A stretch of 64,000 bases of DNA from JAGREO01 sp020446285. Lineage in GTDB: Bacteria > Pseudomonadota > Alphaproteobacteria > Geminicoccales > Geminicoccaceae. The notes below the pieces were generated by a model. The model did no database searches, was not told where the DNA came from, and saw only the letters and a list, made by a program, of their open reading frames with translations. Below, one piece after another: positions 17,960 to 26,916 of the stretch. The translations under genes were made by a program, and so were the position numbers. Each line of letters begins with the position of its first letter. Positions within the stretch are counted from its first letter, which is position 1. The DNA lies in assembly GCA_041398005.1 (NCBI GenBank), contig JAWKVP010000006.1, positions 124,001 to 188,000 of the forward strand, given 5' to 3'.

Positions 17960-20368
17960 TCAACCGCGCAGCCGTTCGCCGCCCGGATCGAAGGGCGGTT
18001 CGGCAAGGATGCGGGCGGCGTGCGGGCGGCCCAGAATGGCGACCTCGACCTCGTCGCCCGGCCCGGCCGACCCGGCCTTGAGATAGGCAATGGCGAGCGA
18101 TTTGCCGACACTGTAGCCATAGGCACCCGAGGACACCTGTCCGGCAGGCGTGCCGTCCGCAAGGAAGATCGGCTCGCCACCCGTCGCATCCGCCTCTCTC
18201 GCGTCGATCTCCAGCATGGTCATGCGTTCGCGCGCGGGCTTGTCGCGAATGGCTTCCCAGGCGGCCCTGTTGAGGAAGTCCCGGTCGCTGCGGATCAGCC
18301 CTTCGAGACCGGATTCCTGCGGCCAGTATTCGGGGGAATAATCGCGGCCCCACGATCCGTAGCCCTTTTCCATGCGCAGGCTCATGAGCGCGCGGCTGCC
18401 GACGGGACCCGCTCCATGGCCTCTGCCGGCGTCGAGCAGGGCCTCGTAGAGCGCCTTCTGCGAAGCCTGATCGCAATGCAGTTCCCAGCCGAGATCACCC
18501 GTGAACGAAACGCGGATCGCAAGGCAGTCGATGCCGCCGACCTCGATCCGCTTCGACCGGAAGAAGGGGAACGCCCCGTTGTCGAGCCCGTCGGAGGTGA
18601 GCGTAGCGAGAATGTCGCGCGATGCCGGGCCGGCGACATTGAAACCGCACATGGCTTCGGTCATCGATTCGAACCGCGTTCCCTCGGGCAACGGCACGGC
18701 GTTGAAGAAACGCAGGTGATAGCGTTCGGCCATGCCGGATCCGAGAATCCAGTACCGATCCTCGCGCTCGCGGGTGACGGTGAAATCACCGGCAATGCCG
18801 CCGCGCCGGCCGATGAGCGGGGTCAGGCAGGAATGGCCGTCGCGCGTCGGGATGCGGTTGGCGAAGACCGCGTCGAGCCATGCGCGGGCTCCGCTGCCGC
18901 TCACGCGGTATCGGGCGAAGTTGGAAATGTCGATGATGCCGGCGCGCTCCCTGAGCATCCGCGCCTCGCGGCCGACACTGTCGAACCATGGCTGGCGGGT
19001 GAAGCCGGCGCTGTCCGGTACGTCGGCATCGAAGAAGAGCGGATGCTCCCAGCCGAAATTGAGACCGAAACGCGCGCCGAGCGCCTTTTGCCGTTCGTAC
19101 ACGGGGCGGCAGCGCACGGGCCGCCCGGCCTCGCGCTCCTCGCCCGGAAAATGGATCTTGAAGCGATGCGCATACTGGTCGGCGACGCGCGCACGGGTGA
19201 AGCTCCGGTCGGCCCAGTGACCGAAGCGGGCGAGATCCCAGCCGAAGAGATCGAGTGACGGCTCACCCTCGATGAGCCATTCCGCCGCGAGGCGTCCGAG
19301 CCCGCCCGACTGGCTGAAGCCCGGAATGATGCCGCAGCAGCAGAAATAGCCCCGAAGTTCGGGAACCGGCCCGAGCAGTGCGGAGGAATCCGGCGACCAG
19401 ATCATCGGCCCGTTGATGACCCGCTTGATCCCCGCCTCGCCCACCGCCGGCACCCGCTCGATGGCGCGCATCATGTTGTCCTCGATCCGCTCCAGATCGT
19501 CGGCGAACAGTTCCTGACCGAAATCGGGCGGCGTGCCGTCCTCCGCCCAGAAGCGCATGTCCCGCTCATAGGCGCCGACGAGCAGACCCTTGCCCTCCTG
19601 CCTGAGATAATATTCGCCGTCGCGATCGGCGATCGACGGCAGCCGCCGGTCGAGTCTCGCGATTTCCCCGATCGTCTCGGTGACGAAATACTGATGCTCG
19701 GTCGGGATCAGCGGCAGATGCAGCCCGGCCATGGCCGCCACCTCGCGCGCCCACAGACCGGCGACATTGACGACCCATGGCGTGCGGATGTCGCCCTTGT
19801 CGGTACGCACGATCCAGCTTCCGTCGGCCTGCGCCTCGGTGGCGGTGACCGGAGTGAAACGATGGATCTCCGCTCCCCGCTGTCTCGCACCCAGCGCATA
19901 GGCGTTGGTGACGCCCGACGGATCGACATTGCCGCCATCGGGCTCGAACATGATGCAGCGCACACCGTCGAAATCGGTGAGCGGATGCAGCCGTTCGGCC
20001 TCGTCGCGGGTGACCTCGTGAAAGTTCATGCCGTAGCGCCGGGCCTTCGCCGCCTGCAGCCGCAATTGCTGCTCGCGGGCTTCGGTCTGTGCCAGATAGA
20101 GACTGCCTGGCTGGAAGATGCCGCAGCTCTGGCCGGTTTCGGCCTCGAGCTCGCGGTAGAGGTTCATGGTGTAGTGCTGCAACCGCGAGATATTGGTCGA
20201 GTCGTGCAGCCCGTGAATGTTGGCGGCGGCGTGCCAGGTCGAGCCGGAGGTGAGCTCCGAACGCTCCAGCAGGACGACATCCCGCCAGCCGAGTTTCGCC
20301 AGATGATAGAGGATCGAACAGCCGATCACACCGCCGCCGATGACGACGGCCCGGGCATGGGTACGCAT
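17960..20368 (-). CDS. FAD-dependent dimethylglycine/sarcosine dehydrogenase-type demethylase with GcvT domain
   Basis: An 802-residue two-domain enzyme. Residues 7-400 are a DAO-type FAD domain with GGGVIGCS. His46 in GSTWHAA matches the His that carries covalent FAD in DMGDH/SarDH. Residues of about 420-800 are a GcvT (aminomethyltransferase, folate-binding) domain. Such enzymes oxidise N-methyl groups and pass the formaldehyde-level carbon to tetrahydrofolate. As the last gene of the long quaternary-amine operon, it probably demethylates a tertiary or secondary amine intermediate. The substrate is unknown. The MttB-like gene is 11 bp upstream. Confidence 0.9.
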   Translation of the reverse strand: MRTHARAVVIGGGVIGCSILYHLAKLGWRDVVLLERSELTSGSTWHAAANIHGLHDSTNISRLQHYTMNLYRELEAETGQSCGIFQPGSLYLAQTEAREQQLRLQAAKARRYGMNFHEVTRDEAERLHPLTDFDGVRCIMFEPDGGNVDPSGVTNAYALGARQRGAEIHRFTPVTATEAQADGSWIVRTDKGDIRTPWVVNVAGLWAREVAAMAGLHLPLIPTEHQYFVTETIGEIARLDRRLPSIADRDGEYYLRQEGKGLLVGAYERDMRFWAEDGTPPDFGQELFADDLERIEDNMMRAIERVPAVGEAGIKRVINGPMIWSPDSSALLGPVPELRGYFCCCGIIPGFSQSGGLGRLAAEWLIEGEPSLDLFGWDLARFGHWADRSFTRARVADQYAHRFKIHFPGEEREAGRPVRCRPVYERQKALGARFGLNFGWEHPLFFDADVPDSAGFTRQPWFDSVGREARMLRERAGIIDISNFARYRVSGSGARAWLDAVFANRIPTRDGHSCLTPLIGRRGGIAGDFTVTREREDRYWILGSGMAERYHLRFFNAVPLPEGTRFESMTEAMCGFNVAGPASRDILATLTSDGLDNGAFPFFRSKRIEVGGIDCLAIRVSFTGDLGWELHCDQASQKALYEALLDAGRGHGAGPVGSRALMSLRMEKGYGSWGRDYSPEYWPQESGLEGLIRSDRDFLNRAAWEAIRDKPARERMTMLEIDAREADATGGEPIFLADGTPAGQVSSGAYGYSVGKSLAIAYLKAGSAGPGDEVEVAILGRPHAARILAEPPFDPGGERLRG

Positions 20369-20379
20369 GGTCGTTTCTT

Positions 20380-21951
20380 TCAGGGTTCGCCGCTGCCGAT
20401 CGCTTCCTTGCGCCGGGCGACATAGGCATCGAGGGCTTCACGGATACTCGGATCGATGGCAGGCGGCTGGTAGTCGGCCAGCGCCCGTTGCCAGATTTCG
20501 GTGGCACGGGTCAGTGCCGTTTTCGCCCCGGCAGCCTCCCAGTTGCCATAAGCGGACCAGTCGGAGAGCAGCGGGGTGTAGAATGCCGTCTCGTAACGTT
20601 CGAGCGTGTGCGCCTCGCCGAAGAAATGTCCACCGGTCGGTACGCCGGCAATCGCATCGAAACCGAGCTCGGCCTCGCTGAAATCGACGGGGCGGAGGAT
20701 CTCCATCAGGTTCTGCAGGATCTCGACATCGAGCACGAGCTTCTCGAACGATGCGGTGAGCCCGCCCTCCAGCCAGCCGGCGGCATGGTAGATCAGATTG
20801 CCGCCGCCGAGTGCTGCCCCGAAGCTGGCAAAACAGGTCTCGTAGGCCGCCTGCAGATCCACCGCGTTCGACGCATTGGCGTTGGAGGTGCGGTAGGGCA
20901 GGCCGTAGCGCCGGGCAAGCTGGCCGGCGATGAGATTGGCCTTGGTGTTCTCCGGCGTGCCGAAAGCGGGCGCGCCCGATTTCATGTCCACATTCGAAGT
21001 GAAGGCGCCATACATCACCGGCGCTCCCGGCCGCACGAGCTGGGTGAGCGTGACCCCGAACAGCGCCTCGGCATTCTGCTGCGCCATCGCGGCCGCGAGG
21101 GTCACGGGCGTCATCGCACCCATGAGCGTGAAGGGCGTGATCGCCACCGGCTGGCCATGTGCTGCCATCGCCATCAGCCCCTCGGCCATCTCGCCATCGA
21201 GCAGCCTTGGCGAATTCACCGAGATGATGGTGATCACACCCGGATCGTCCCGCATCGCCTCGACCGGCATGCCGCGGGCGATCGCCATCATCTCGATCCC
21301 GTCCATCGCCCGGCCGCGGCCGATGGCGGTGCAGTGGAAGGAGAGATCGCTGAGCGTCAGATTGGCCCGGTAGGTGTCGAGATGACGGTTGTTGGCCGGC
21401 AGTTCCTGCGGCGCGGTGACCTGATTGCCGATGATGTGGATGGCGTTGAAAGAATGGGCGAGACGGATGAAATTCTCATAATCGGCGAGCGTGCCCGTGC
21501 GCCGTCCCCTGATCTGGTCATGGACGTTGGGCGGTCCGGCGACGAGGCCGAAGGCCATGTGATTGCCGCCAATGACCAGTCTCCGGTCCGGATTGGAGCC
21601 GGTGAGCGTGAATTGCGACGGTGTGGTGGACAGTGCCTGTTCGACCAGTTCATGATCGATGCGGACGATGCCCTCGCCACGATCCACCTTCGCCCCGGCC
21701 CTTTCGAAGAGATCGAGCACCCGTTCGCTCAGGACCCTGACGCCGAGTTCGCCGAGGATCCGAAGCGAGGTGTCGTGAATGGCCTGAAGTTGCACAGGAT
21801 CGGCGATCTCCATCGGCGGATAGGGATTCCGCGGCTGCCGCCAGGGCAGCTGCACCAGTGCGTTGGCCTGGCGCGCTGGCCGGCTGCGCCCTCGCCTGCC
21901 GCGTGCGGCATCGCGTGTCATCGGCTGCTCCCTGTCATTGCTGTCGCTCAT
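20380..21951 (-). CDS. Non-pyrrolysine MttB-family (trimethylamine methyltransferase-like) protein
   Basis: A 523-residue MttB-family protein with a TIM-barrel methyltransferase fold. Family stretches include GTLADYENFIRLAH and the C-terminal GGHFFGEAHTLERYE. There is no in-frame amber codon, so it belongs to the pyrrolysine-free branch, which includes glycine betaine methyltransferase MtgB. Those enzymes move one methyl from a quaternary amine to a corrinoid protein. No corrinoid carrier gene is seen in this operon. The first 40 residues are Arg-rich and the true start may be the internal ATG 30 nt later. It overlaps the MmgE/PrpD gene by 4 nt. Confidence 0.9.
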   Translation of the reverse strand: MSDSNDREQPMTRDAARGRRGRSRPARQANALVQLPWRQPRNPYPPMEIADPVQLQAIHDTSLRILGELGVRVLSERVLDLFERAGAKVDRGEGIVRIDHELVEQALSTTPSQFTLTGSNPDRRLVIGGNHMAFGLVAGPPNVHDQIRGRRTGTLADYENFIRLAHSFNAIHIIGNQVTAPQELPANNRHLDTYRANLTLSDLSFHCTAIGRGRAMDGIEMMAIARGMPVEAMRDDPGVITIISVNSPRLLDGEMAEGLMAMAAHGQPVAITPFTLMGAMTPVTLAAAMAQQNAEALFGVTLTQLVRPGAPVMYGAFTSNVDMKSGAPAFGTPENTKANLIAGQLARRYGLPYRTSNANASNAVDLQAAYETCFASFGAALGGGNLIYHAAGWLEGGLTASFEKLVLDVEILQNLMEILRPVDFSEAELGFDAIAGVPTGGHFFGEAHTLERYETAFYTPLLSDWSAYGNWEAAGAKTALTRATEIWQRALADYQPPAIDPSIREALDAYVARRKEAIGSGEP

Positions 21952-23300
21952 GCGGCGACCGGGCTCGCGACCCCGCCGGGCGCACTCACGAGTTCGATCA
22001 GCCTCTCCAGCCCGCGCCCGTCACCGAGGCCGGCTACCTCGCGTTCGATCCCGATGGTTCGCGCGGCACCCAGAACCGGCTCCGCATTCTCCCGGAACTT
22101 CCGTTCGACGATCGCCATCGGCACCGGCGCCTCGGGGTCGCCCAGCGCCTCGGTGGTGCCGGACGAGAGCCGCCTTCCGTCCCTGAGGAACAGCGTCACG
22201 CGGGAGAAGCGCCGGGCCGGAAAGGCGGCATTGTAATCGTCATCCTCGACGATGGTCATGCCGGCGGCGAGCCTCGCGATCTCGGGATCGCCGAACGCCG
22301 TCTCCATCACGTCATCGGGCGCCACACGCCCCCTCACCATCGCGACGGCCGCCGGAAAGGCCGTCGAATATTGCGCTTCCTCGGTCGTTTGCGGCGCCCG
22401 CGTCGCAAGACGCAGGGACTGGTGAAAGGTGGCGATCTCGATCCGCTCGACATCGACGGAGGCAACACCATGACGGTTACGCAGGTCGAGAACGGCCTGC
22501 GCCGCGGGCTGCGCCCACCGGCAAACCGGATAGAGCTTGAAATACTGTTCCGCGATCCGCCAGTTCGTGCCGAGATCGCCCCAGAGATCGGCGACATCGG
22601 CCCCCTCGACGGTGACGGCCGGTGCGCCGGTAAACCCGTCTCTCGCCAGATAGGCCGCCGAGACACCGGCCATCGCCCCCCAGCCGGAACCGTCCTTGAC
22701 CATGGTCGGATGATCGACGCAGCGCATCATCTGGCTGCGCGGTCCGTGATATTCGCCAATGCCGATCGCCTCGCGGGTGCGCCGCTCATCGAGCCCCAGC
22801 ACGCGGGCGCCGAGCGCCGCCACGGCCACCGCCACCCAGGCCCCGGACGTATGATATTCGGCCGCTGTCCGGTGCAACGCGATACCCGCGCGCGTGCCGA
22901 TCTCGTAACCGACGACGAGGCCCGCGAGGAACGCCCGGTCATCCAGCGCGCCACGGGCCGCGCAAACGGACAGGAGACCGGGAAACACGCCGCAGCCGAC
23001 ATGGCCCTTGGTGAGCTTGTGGCCGTCATGGGCATCGAGCGCGTCGATGGTCATGCCACCGGCGAGCGCCGCCCCGGCAGGGCTCGTCGTGCGACCGTCG
23101 AACAGCATGGGAGCACCCTGTCCACCCGCAGCGAACTGGTCGGCGGCATGATCGCGGATGAGCCGCGACATGTCCGTGCGGCTGCCGCCGGCGGCAACGC
23201 CGACGAGATCGAGCAGCCAGCGCCGGCCGAGCGCCAGCATCGGCCCGGGGATCGACCCGCAGTCGCTGTCATGGAGAAAATCGTGAAACGGGCTTGCCAT
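21948..23300 (-). CDS. MmgE/PrpD family protein
   Basis: A 450-residue protein of the 2-methylcitrate dehydratase-like MmgE/PrpD family. The diagnostic segment DALDAHDGHKLTKGHVGCGV is near residue 90, followed by the helical bundle and the C-terminal lid domain. Known members dehydrate 2-methylcitrate or isomerise/decarboxylate cis-aconitate. The role in a quaternary-amine operon is not established and may involve dehydration of a hydroxylated acid intermediate. It lies 3 bp from the crotonase gene and overlaps the MttB-like gene. Confidence 0.88.
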   Translation of the reverse strand: MASPFHDFLHDSDCGSIPGPMLALGRRWLLDLVGVAAGGSRTDMSRLIRDHAADQFAAGGQGAPMLFDGRTTSPAGAALAGGMTIDALDAHDGHKLTKGHVGCGVFPGLLSVCAARGALDDRAFLAGLVVGYEIGTRAGIALHRTAAEYHTSGAWVAVAVAALGARVLGLDERRTREAIGIGEYHGPRSQMMRCVDHPTMVKDGSGWGAMAGVSAAYLARDGFTGAPAVTVEGADVADLWGDLGTNWRIAEQYFKLYPVCRWAQPAAQAVLDLRNRHGVASVDVERIEIATFHQSLRLATRAPQTTEEAQYSTAFPAAVAMVRGRVAPDDVMETAFGDPEIARLAAGMTIVEDDDYNAAFPARRFSRVTLFLRDGRRLSSGTTEALGDPEAPVPMAIVERKFRENAEPVLGAARTIGIEREVAGLGDGRGLERLIELVSAPGGVASPVAA

Positions 23301-23303
23301 CGT

Positions 23304-24104
23304 TCAATGTCCGGTAAAATGCGCGGGTCGTTTCCCGAGCAGCGCGTCCACCGCCTCGCTGTGGTCTTCGGTCTGGTGACAGGCACCCTGATAGGCCGCC
23401 GAGAGTTCGAGCAGCGAGGCGAGGCCGGTGTTCAGCCCCTCGCGCATCAGCCGCTTGGTCATGCGCAGCTGGCGCGGCGGGTTGCGGGCGATCCGTGCCG
23501 CGAGTGCGTGCGCCTCCTCCATGAGCCGGTCCGGCTCGACCACCCGCGAGACGAGTCCCCATGCCAGTGCCGTCGCCGCATCGACGGGATCGGCGGTGAA
23601 GGTCATCTCGGCCGCGCGCGAAAGGCCGATCTGGCGTGGCAGCAGCCAGGAGCCGCCATCGCCGGAGATGATTCCCACTTGCAGGAAATTCTCGGCGAAC
23701 ACGGCTCTCGTGGAGGCGATGCGGATGTCGCACATGCAGGTGAGATCGCAGCCGGCACCATAGGCCGGGCCGTTGACGGCAGCGATGAGCGGCACCTCGC
23801 ATTCCCAGACCGCGCGGGCGAGCCGCTGGATCCCGCGGCGGTAATTGTCCTTCACCGTGACGGTGTCGCCGCCGAAGGTGCCGTGCTTTTCCTGCATGTG
23901 GCGCAGATTGCCGCCTGAGGAAAAACCCTTGCCGGCGCCGGTGATGATCGCCACCCGCACGCTCTGGTCGGCGGCGATCCGCGTCATCTCGCCGACGAGG
24001 GCGTCGCACAGGTCATGATCGGTGATCGGGTTGCGCAATTCGGGCATGTTGAGGGTGAGCGTGACGACATGGTCCGTCTGCTCGATGAGAAGCTTGTCTG
24101 TCAT
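23304..24104 (-). CDS. Crotonase-superfamily enoyl-CoA hydratase/isomerase
   Basis: A 266-residue crotonase-fold enzyme. The oxyanion-hole segments GFSSGGNL and AAVNGPAYGAG are intact. The hydratase glutamates of rat mitochondrial ECH are not conserved: the GGCEL Glu is Asp (GAGCDL), and the PE position is filled in FAENFLQVG. An Asp in SGDGGSWLLPR lines up with the PaaG-type isomerase Asp. It could therefore be an isomerase or an atypical hydratase acting on a betainyl-CoA. It sits between the CoA ligase and MmgE/PrpD genes. Confidence 0.88.
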   Translation of the reverse strand: MTDKLLIEQTDHVVTLTLNMPELRNPITDHDLCDALVGEMTRIAADQSVRVAIITGAGKGFSSGGNLRHMQEKHGTFGGDTVTVKDNYRRGIQRLARAVWECEVPLIAAVNGPAYGAGCDLTCMCDIRIASTRAVFAENFLQVGIISGDGGSWLLPRQIGLSRAAEMTFTADPVDAATALAWGLVSRVVEPDRLMEEAHALAARIARNPPRQLRMTKRLMREGLNTGLASLLELSAAYQGACHQTEDHSEAVDALLGKRPAHFTGH

Positions 24105-24117
24105 GGAATGATCCGGT

Positions 24118-25683
24118 TCAGGCGGCGGCCGCGGGCGGGTCGAAACGGGCGATCAGTTCGCGCTTGAGCACCTTGCCGCTCGGATTGAAGGGCAGTTCGT
24201 CGAGGAACTCGTAACGCTTGGGCCGCTTGTAGGGAGCGAGCTGGTCGCTGGTCTTGCAGAACGCATCCAGCGTTTCGGCGGTGAGCCCGGCATCGGAACG
24301 GACGATGAAGGCGGCGACGATCTGCCCCCATTTCTCGTCCTTCAGCCCGACCACGGCGGCTTCCTGCACGCCCGGACAGCGATAGAGCAGTTCCTCGACC
24401 TCGCGCGGATAGATGTTCTCGCCGCCGGAGACGATCATGTCGTCCGCGCGGCCGTGGAAATAGTAGAAACCTTCCTTGTCCTGACTGAACAGATCGCCCG
24501 TATAGACCCATCCGGCCTTGAGCTTCTTCTGGGTTTCGAAGGGCTTGTTCCAGTAGCCCCGCATCGCCTGCGGGCCGCGGACGATGAGCTGGCCGATCCG
24601 GCCGCGTTCCACCGTCTCCGAAGGCGAAACCTCGCGCGCCTGATCGTCGGTGATGATCCGGCATTCGGAAATGAGCGTGGGCTTGCCGCAGGAGCCGAGC
24701 TTGCGCAGCGCATCCTCGGGATGCAGGACCAGTGTCAGCGAGGCTTCGGTCATGCCGTAGCCATTGAAGATCGACGGGCAGAACTCGTTCATCACCCGTT
24801 CCATCGTCGTCGCCGAGATCGCCGCACCGCCCGTCGTGATCAGACGCAGCGTCGACACGTCGTGATCGGCGAAATCCGGGTGGAAGAGCATCTCCTGGAT
24901 CTGCGTCGGCACGGCGAAGAGCGTGCTGATCTTCTGTGTCGCGATGGTCTCGAGCGTCTTTTCCGCCTCATAGCGGCCGATCACGACATTGGTGCCGCCC
25001 ACGAGGAGATGCGGAATGAAATAGGCCTGCATGCCGCCCACATGATAGAGCGGGGCGATATGCAGCGCGTTGTCGGCATGGCTGAGCGAATATTCCATCA
25101 CGCAGTTCATGGCGATGGCGATATCGTTGGTATGGGTGTGGATCACCCCCTTGGGCCGTCCGGTCGTGCCGGAGGTGTAGACCAGCGAAGAGATGGAATC
25201 GCCCGCCGGCACCGGCCTCGGCTCGTCGCGATCGACGGTCTCCTCGGCGAGTGTGTCGAAATGCAGGTGCCCTTCGGGGATGTTGTCCTTGTCGTAGGCA
25301 CAGCCGACATAATCGTGAACCGAGCGGATCTGGCTGGCGATCCTGAGGGCGTTTTCCGTCAGGTTGCGACCGTAGATCAGCACCCGCGCACCGGAATCCT
25401 GAAGGATATAGGCAGCCTCGCCGGGCGACAGACGGAAATTCATCGGCACGGCGACGGCACCGAGGAACTGGCAGGCGAAATAGGTGGTGACCGAGTTTTC
25501 CGAGGTGGAGACATAGAACGCCACGCGGTCGCCCGGCCGCACGCCCATGTCCGAAAGCGCTTGTGCGAAGCGGCGGACACGGCCGAGCCACTCGCTGTAG
25601 GTCCAGCGCCGGTCCTCGAAGACGAGGGCCAGATGATCGGGATAGCGATCGGCGGATGCTTCGAGAAGTCGTGCGATATGCAT
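24118..25683 (-). CDS. Acyl-CoA ligase (ANL superfamily)
   Basis: A 521-residue AMP-forming acyl-CoA synthetase. The signatures run in order: P-loop YTSGTTGRPKG, A5 NGYGMTEAS, A7 YTGDLF, hinge GRADDMIVSGGENIYPREVE and catalytic Lys in NPSGKVLKREL. It activates a carboxylic acid as an acyl-adenylate and then a CoA thioester. Context suggests a zwitterionic substrate such as a butyrobetaine-like acid, but specificity cannot be read from the sequence. Neighbours at 14 and 22 bp indicate one transcript. Confidence 0.92.
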   Translation of the reverse strand: MHIARLLEASADRYPDHLALVFEDRRWTYSEWLGRVRRFAQALSDMGVRPGDRVAFYVSTSENSVTTYFACQFLGAVAVPMNFRLSPGEAAYILQDSGARVLIYGRNLTENALRIASQIRSVHDYVGCAYDKDNIPEGHLHFDTLAEETVDRDEPRPVPAGDSISSLVYTSGTTGRPKGVIHTHTNDIAIAMNCVMEYSLSHADNALHIAPLYHVGGMQAYFIPHLLVGGTNVVIGRYEAEKTLETIATQKISTLFAVPTQIQEMLFHPDFADHDVSTLRLITTGGAAISATTMERVMNEFCPSIFNGYGMTEASLTLVLHPEDALRKLGSCGKPTLISECRIITDDQAREVSPSETVERGRIGQLIVRGPQAMRGYWNKPFETQKKLKAGWVYTGDLFSQDKEGFYYFHGRADDMIVSGGENIYPREVEELLYRCPGVQEAAVVGLKDEKWGQIVAAFIVRSDAGLTAETLDAFCKTSDQLAPYKRPKRYEFLDELPFNPSGKVLKRELIARFDPPAAAA

Positions 25684-25705
25684 CGCTGGTTCTGCTCCGG
25701 CAGAT

Positions 25706-26896
25706 TCAGAGGTTGGGACGGATCGACGGCATTTCGCGGGCGGCGATCAGGTACTTGCACATTTCGGAACTGCCGCCGACGATCGGCAGTGCCCTTGCAT
25801 CGCGGTAGAGCTGTTCGACACGGCCATACTGACGGGTCACGCCGTCGCCGCCGAGGATCTGCACCGCACGGTCGCTGCAGAAGACCGCCGTTTCGGTGGC
25901 GACAAGCTTGGCCTGGCTCGCCTCGCGCATCAGCTCCTTGCCGCCGATACCGGCGTCATACATCTTCGCGGCCCGGTGGGTGAGCAGTTCGGCGGCGTCG
26001 ATGCGCCAGCTCATCTCGGCGATCATGTCCCAGATGAGCTGCTTCTGCCCGAGCTTCTGGCCGAAACTGACGCGCTCCTGCGCATGTTTGCGGGCAAGAT
26101 CGAAGGCCGATCGGGCGACGCCGAGGCCGGATCCGCCGAGGATCACCCGCTCGAAATTGAATGCGCCGAGCATGATGCGGAAACCCGCATTCATCTCGCC
26201 GAGCAGGTTCTCCGCCGGCACACGGACATCCTCGAGCGTCACCTCGCCGACGACCGAACCGTGCCGGCCCATGAAATCGTAGAGGCGGGGAAATGCCAGA
26301 CCCGGCGTCCCCGCCGGCACGAGCACCGCACTCATGCCCTTTTGAGGTGCTACATCCGGATCGCTGATGCCCCAGACGATATAGACATCCGCCTTCGACG
26401 CATTGGAGATGTAGCGCTTGAAGCCGTTGACGATCCACTCGCCGGTGGCCCCGTCGCGGGTGATGCGCGTTGCCATGCCGGCACTGTCGGAGCCGACATC
26501 GGGTTCGGTCATGCAGATCGAGCCCACGGCACGACCTTCGAGGATGGAGGAAAGATAGCGGTCCTTCAGCGCCGGCGTGGCATGGGCGTGGATCGGATAG
26601 GCGCAGGAAAGGGCGGTGGCGATGGTCGTCTCGAACGCATAGTTGAGATACGCCGCCTCCTCTGAAACGATCACCGCGTGGATCAGGCCGGGGTTTTCCA
26701 AAGGACCCTCGTAGAGATCCCTGAACATCACCTTGAGCCAGCCGGCTTCGCCGAGCGCGCGGGCAATCTCCAGCTGGGCGGTGAAATCCCGTTCGCGTTC
26801 GATGCGATCGACGCGGCTGCCGAGTTCGCGCTGCATCATCGCCCGCACTTCGGCACGAAAGGCGCGATCCTCATCTGTGAGAAAAAAGTCGTGCAT
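25706..26896 (-). CDS. Acyl-CoA dehydrogenase
   Basis: A 396-residue ACAD flavoprotein. FAD/substrate segments include CMTEPDVGSDSAGM and FGQKLGQKQLIWDM. The common catalytic Glu of MCAD-type enzymes (YEGT) is replaced by IVGGSSEM. A Glu in NFERVILGG lies where isovaleryl-CoA and long-chain dehydrogenases carry their base, so activity is probably retained with altered specificity. The start at 26896 (MHDFFLTDED) has GGGGGA 7 nt upstream. It probably oxidises the CoA ester made by the neighbouring ligase. Confidence 0.9.
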   Translation of the reverse strand: MHDFFLTDEDRAFRAEVRAMMQRELGSRVDRIERERDFTAQLEIARALGEAGWLKVMFRDLYEGPLENPGLIHAVIVSEEAAYLNYAFETTIATALSCAYPIHAHATPALKDRYLSSILEGRAVGSICMTEPDVGSDSAGMATRITRDGATGEWIVNGFKRYISNASKADVYIVWGISDPDVAPQKGMSAVLVPAGTPGLAFPRLYDFMGRHGSVVGEVTLEDVRVPAENLLGEMNAGFRIMLGAFNFERVILGGSGLGVARSAFDLARKHAQERVSFGQKLGQKQLIWDMIAEMSWRIDAAELLTHRAAKMYDAGIGGKELMREASQAKLVATETAVFCSDRAVQILGGDGVTRQYGRVEQLYRDARALPIVGGSSEMCKYLIAAREMPSIRPNL

Positions 26897-26916
26897 GGAT
26901 GGTATCCCCCGATGCC

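Noticed and set aside
17960..26896. DMSP demethylation (dmdABCD) operon
   Set aside because: The ligase, dehydrogenase and crotonase suggest it, but the dehydrogenase is about 400 rather than about 580 residues, and the GcvT domain is fused to an FAD domain, unlike DmdA.
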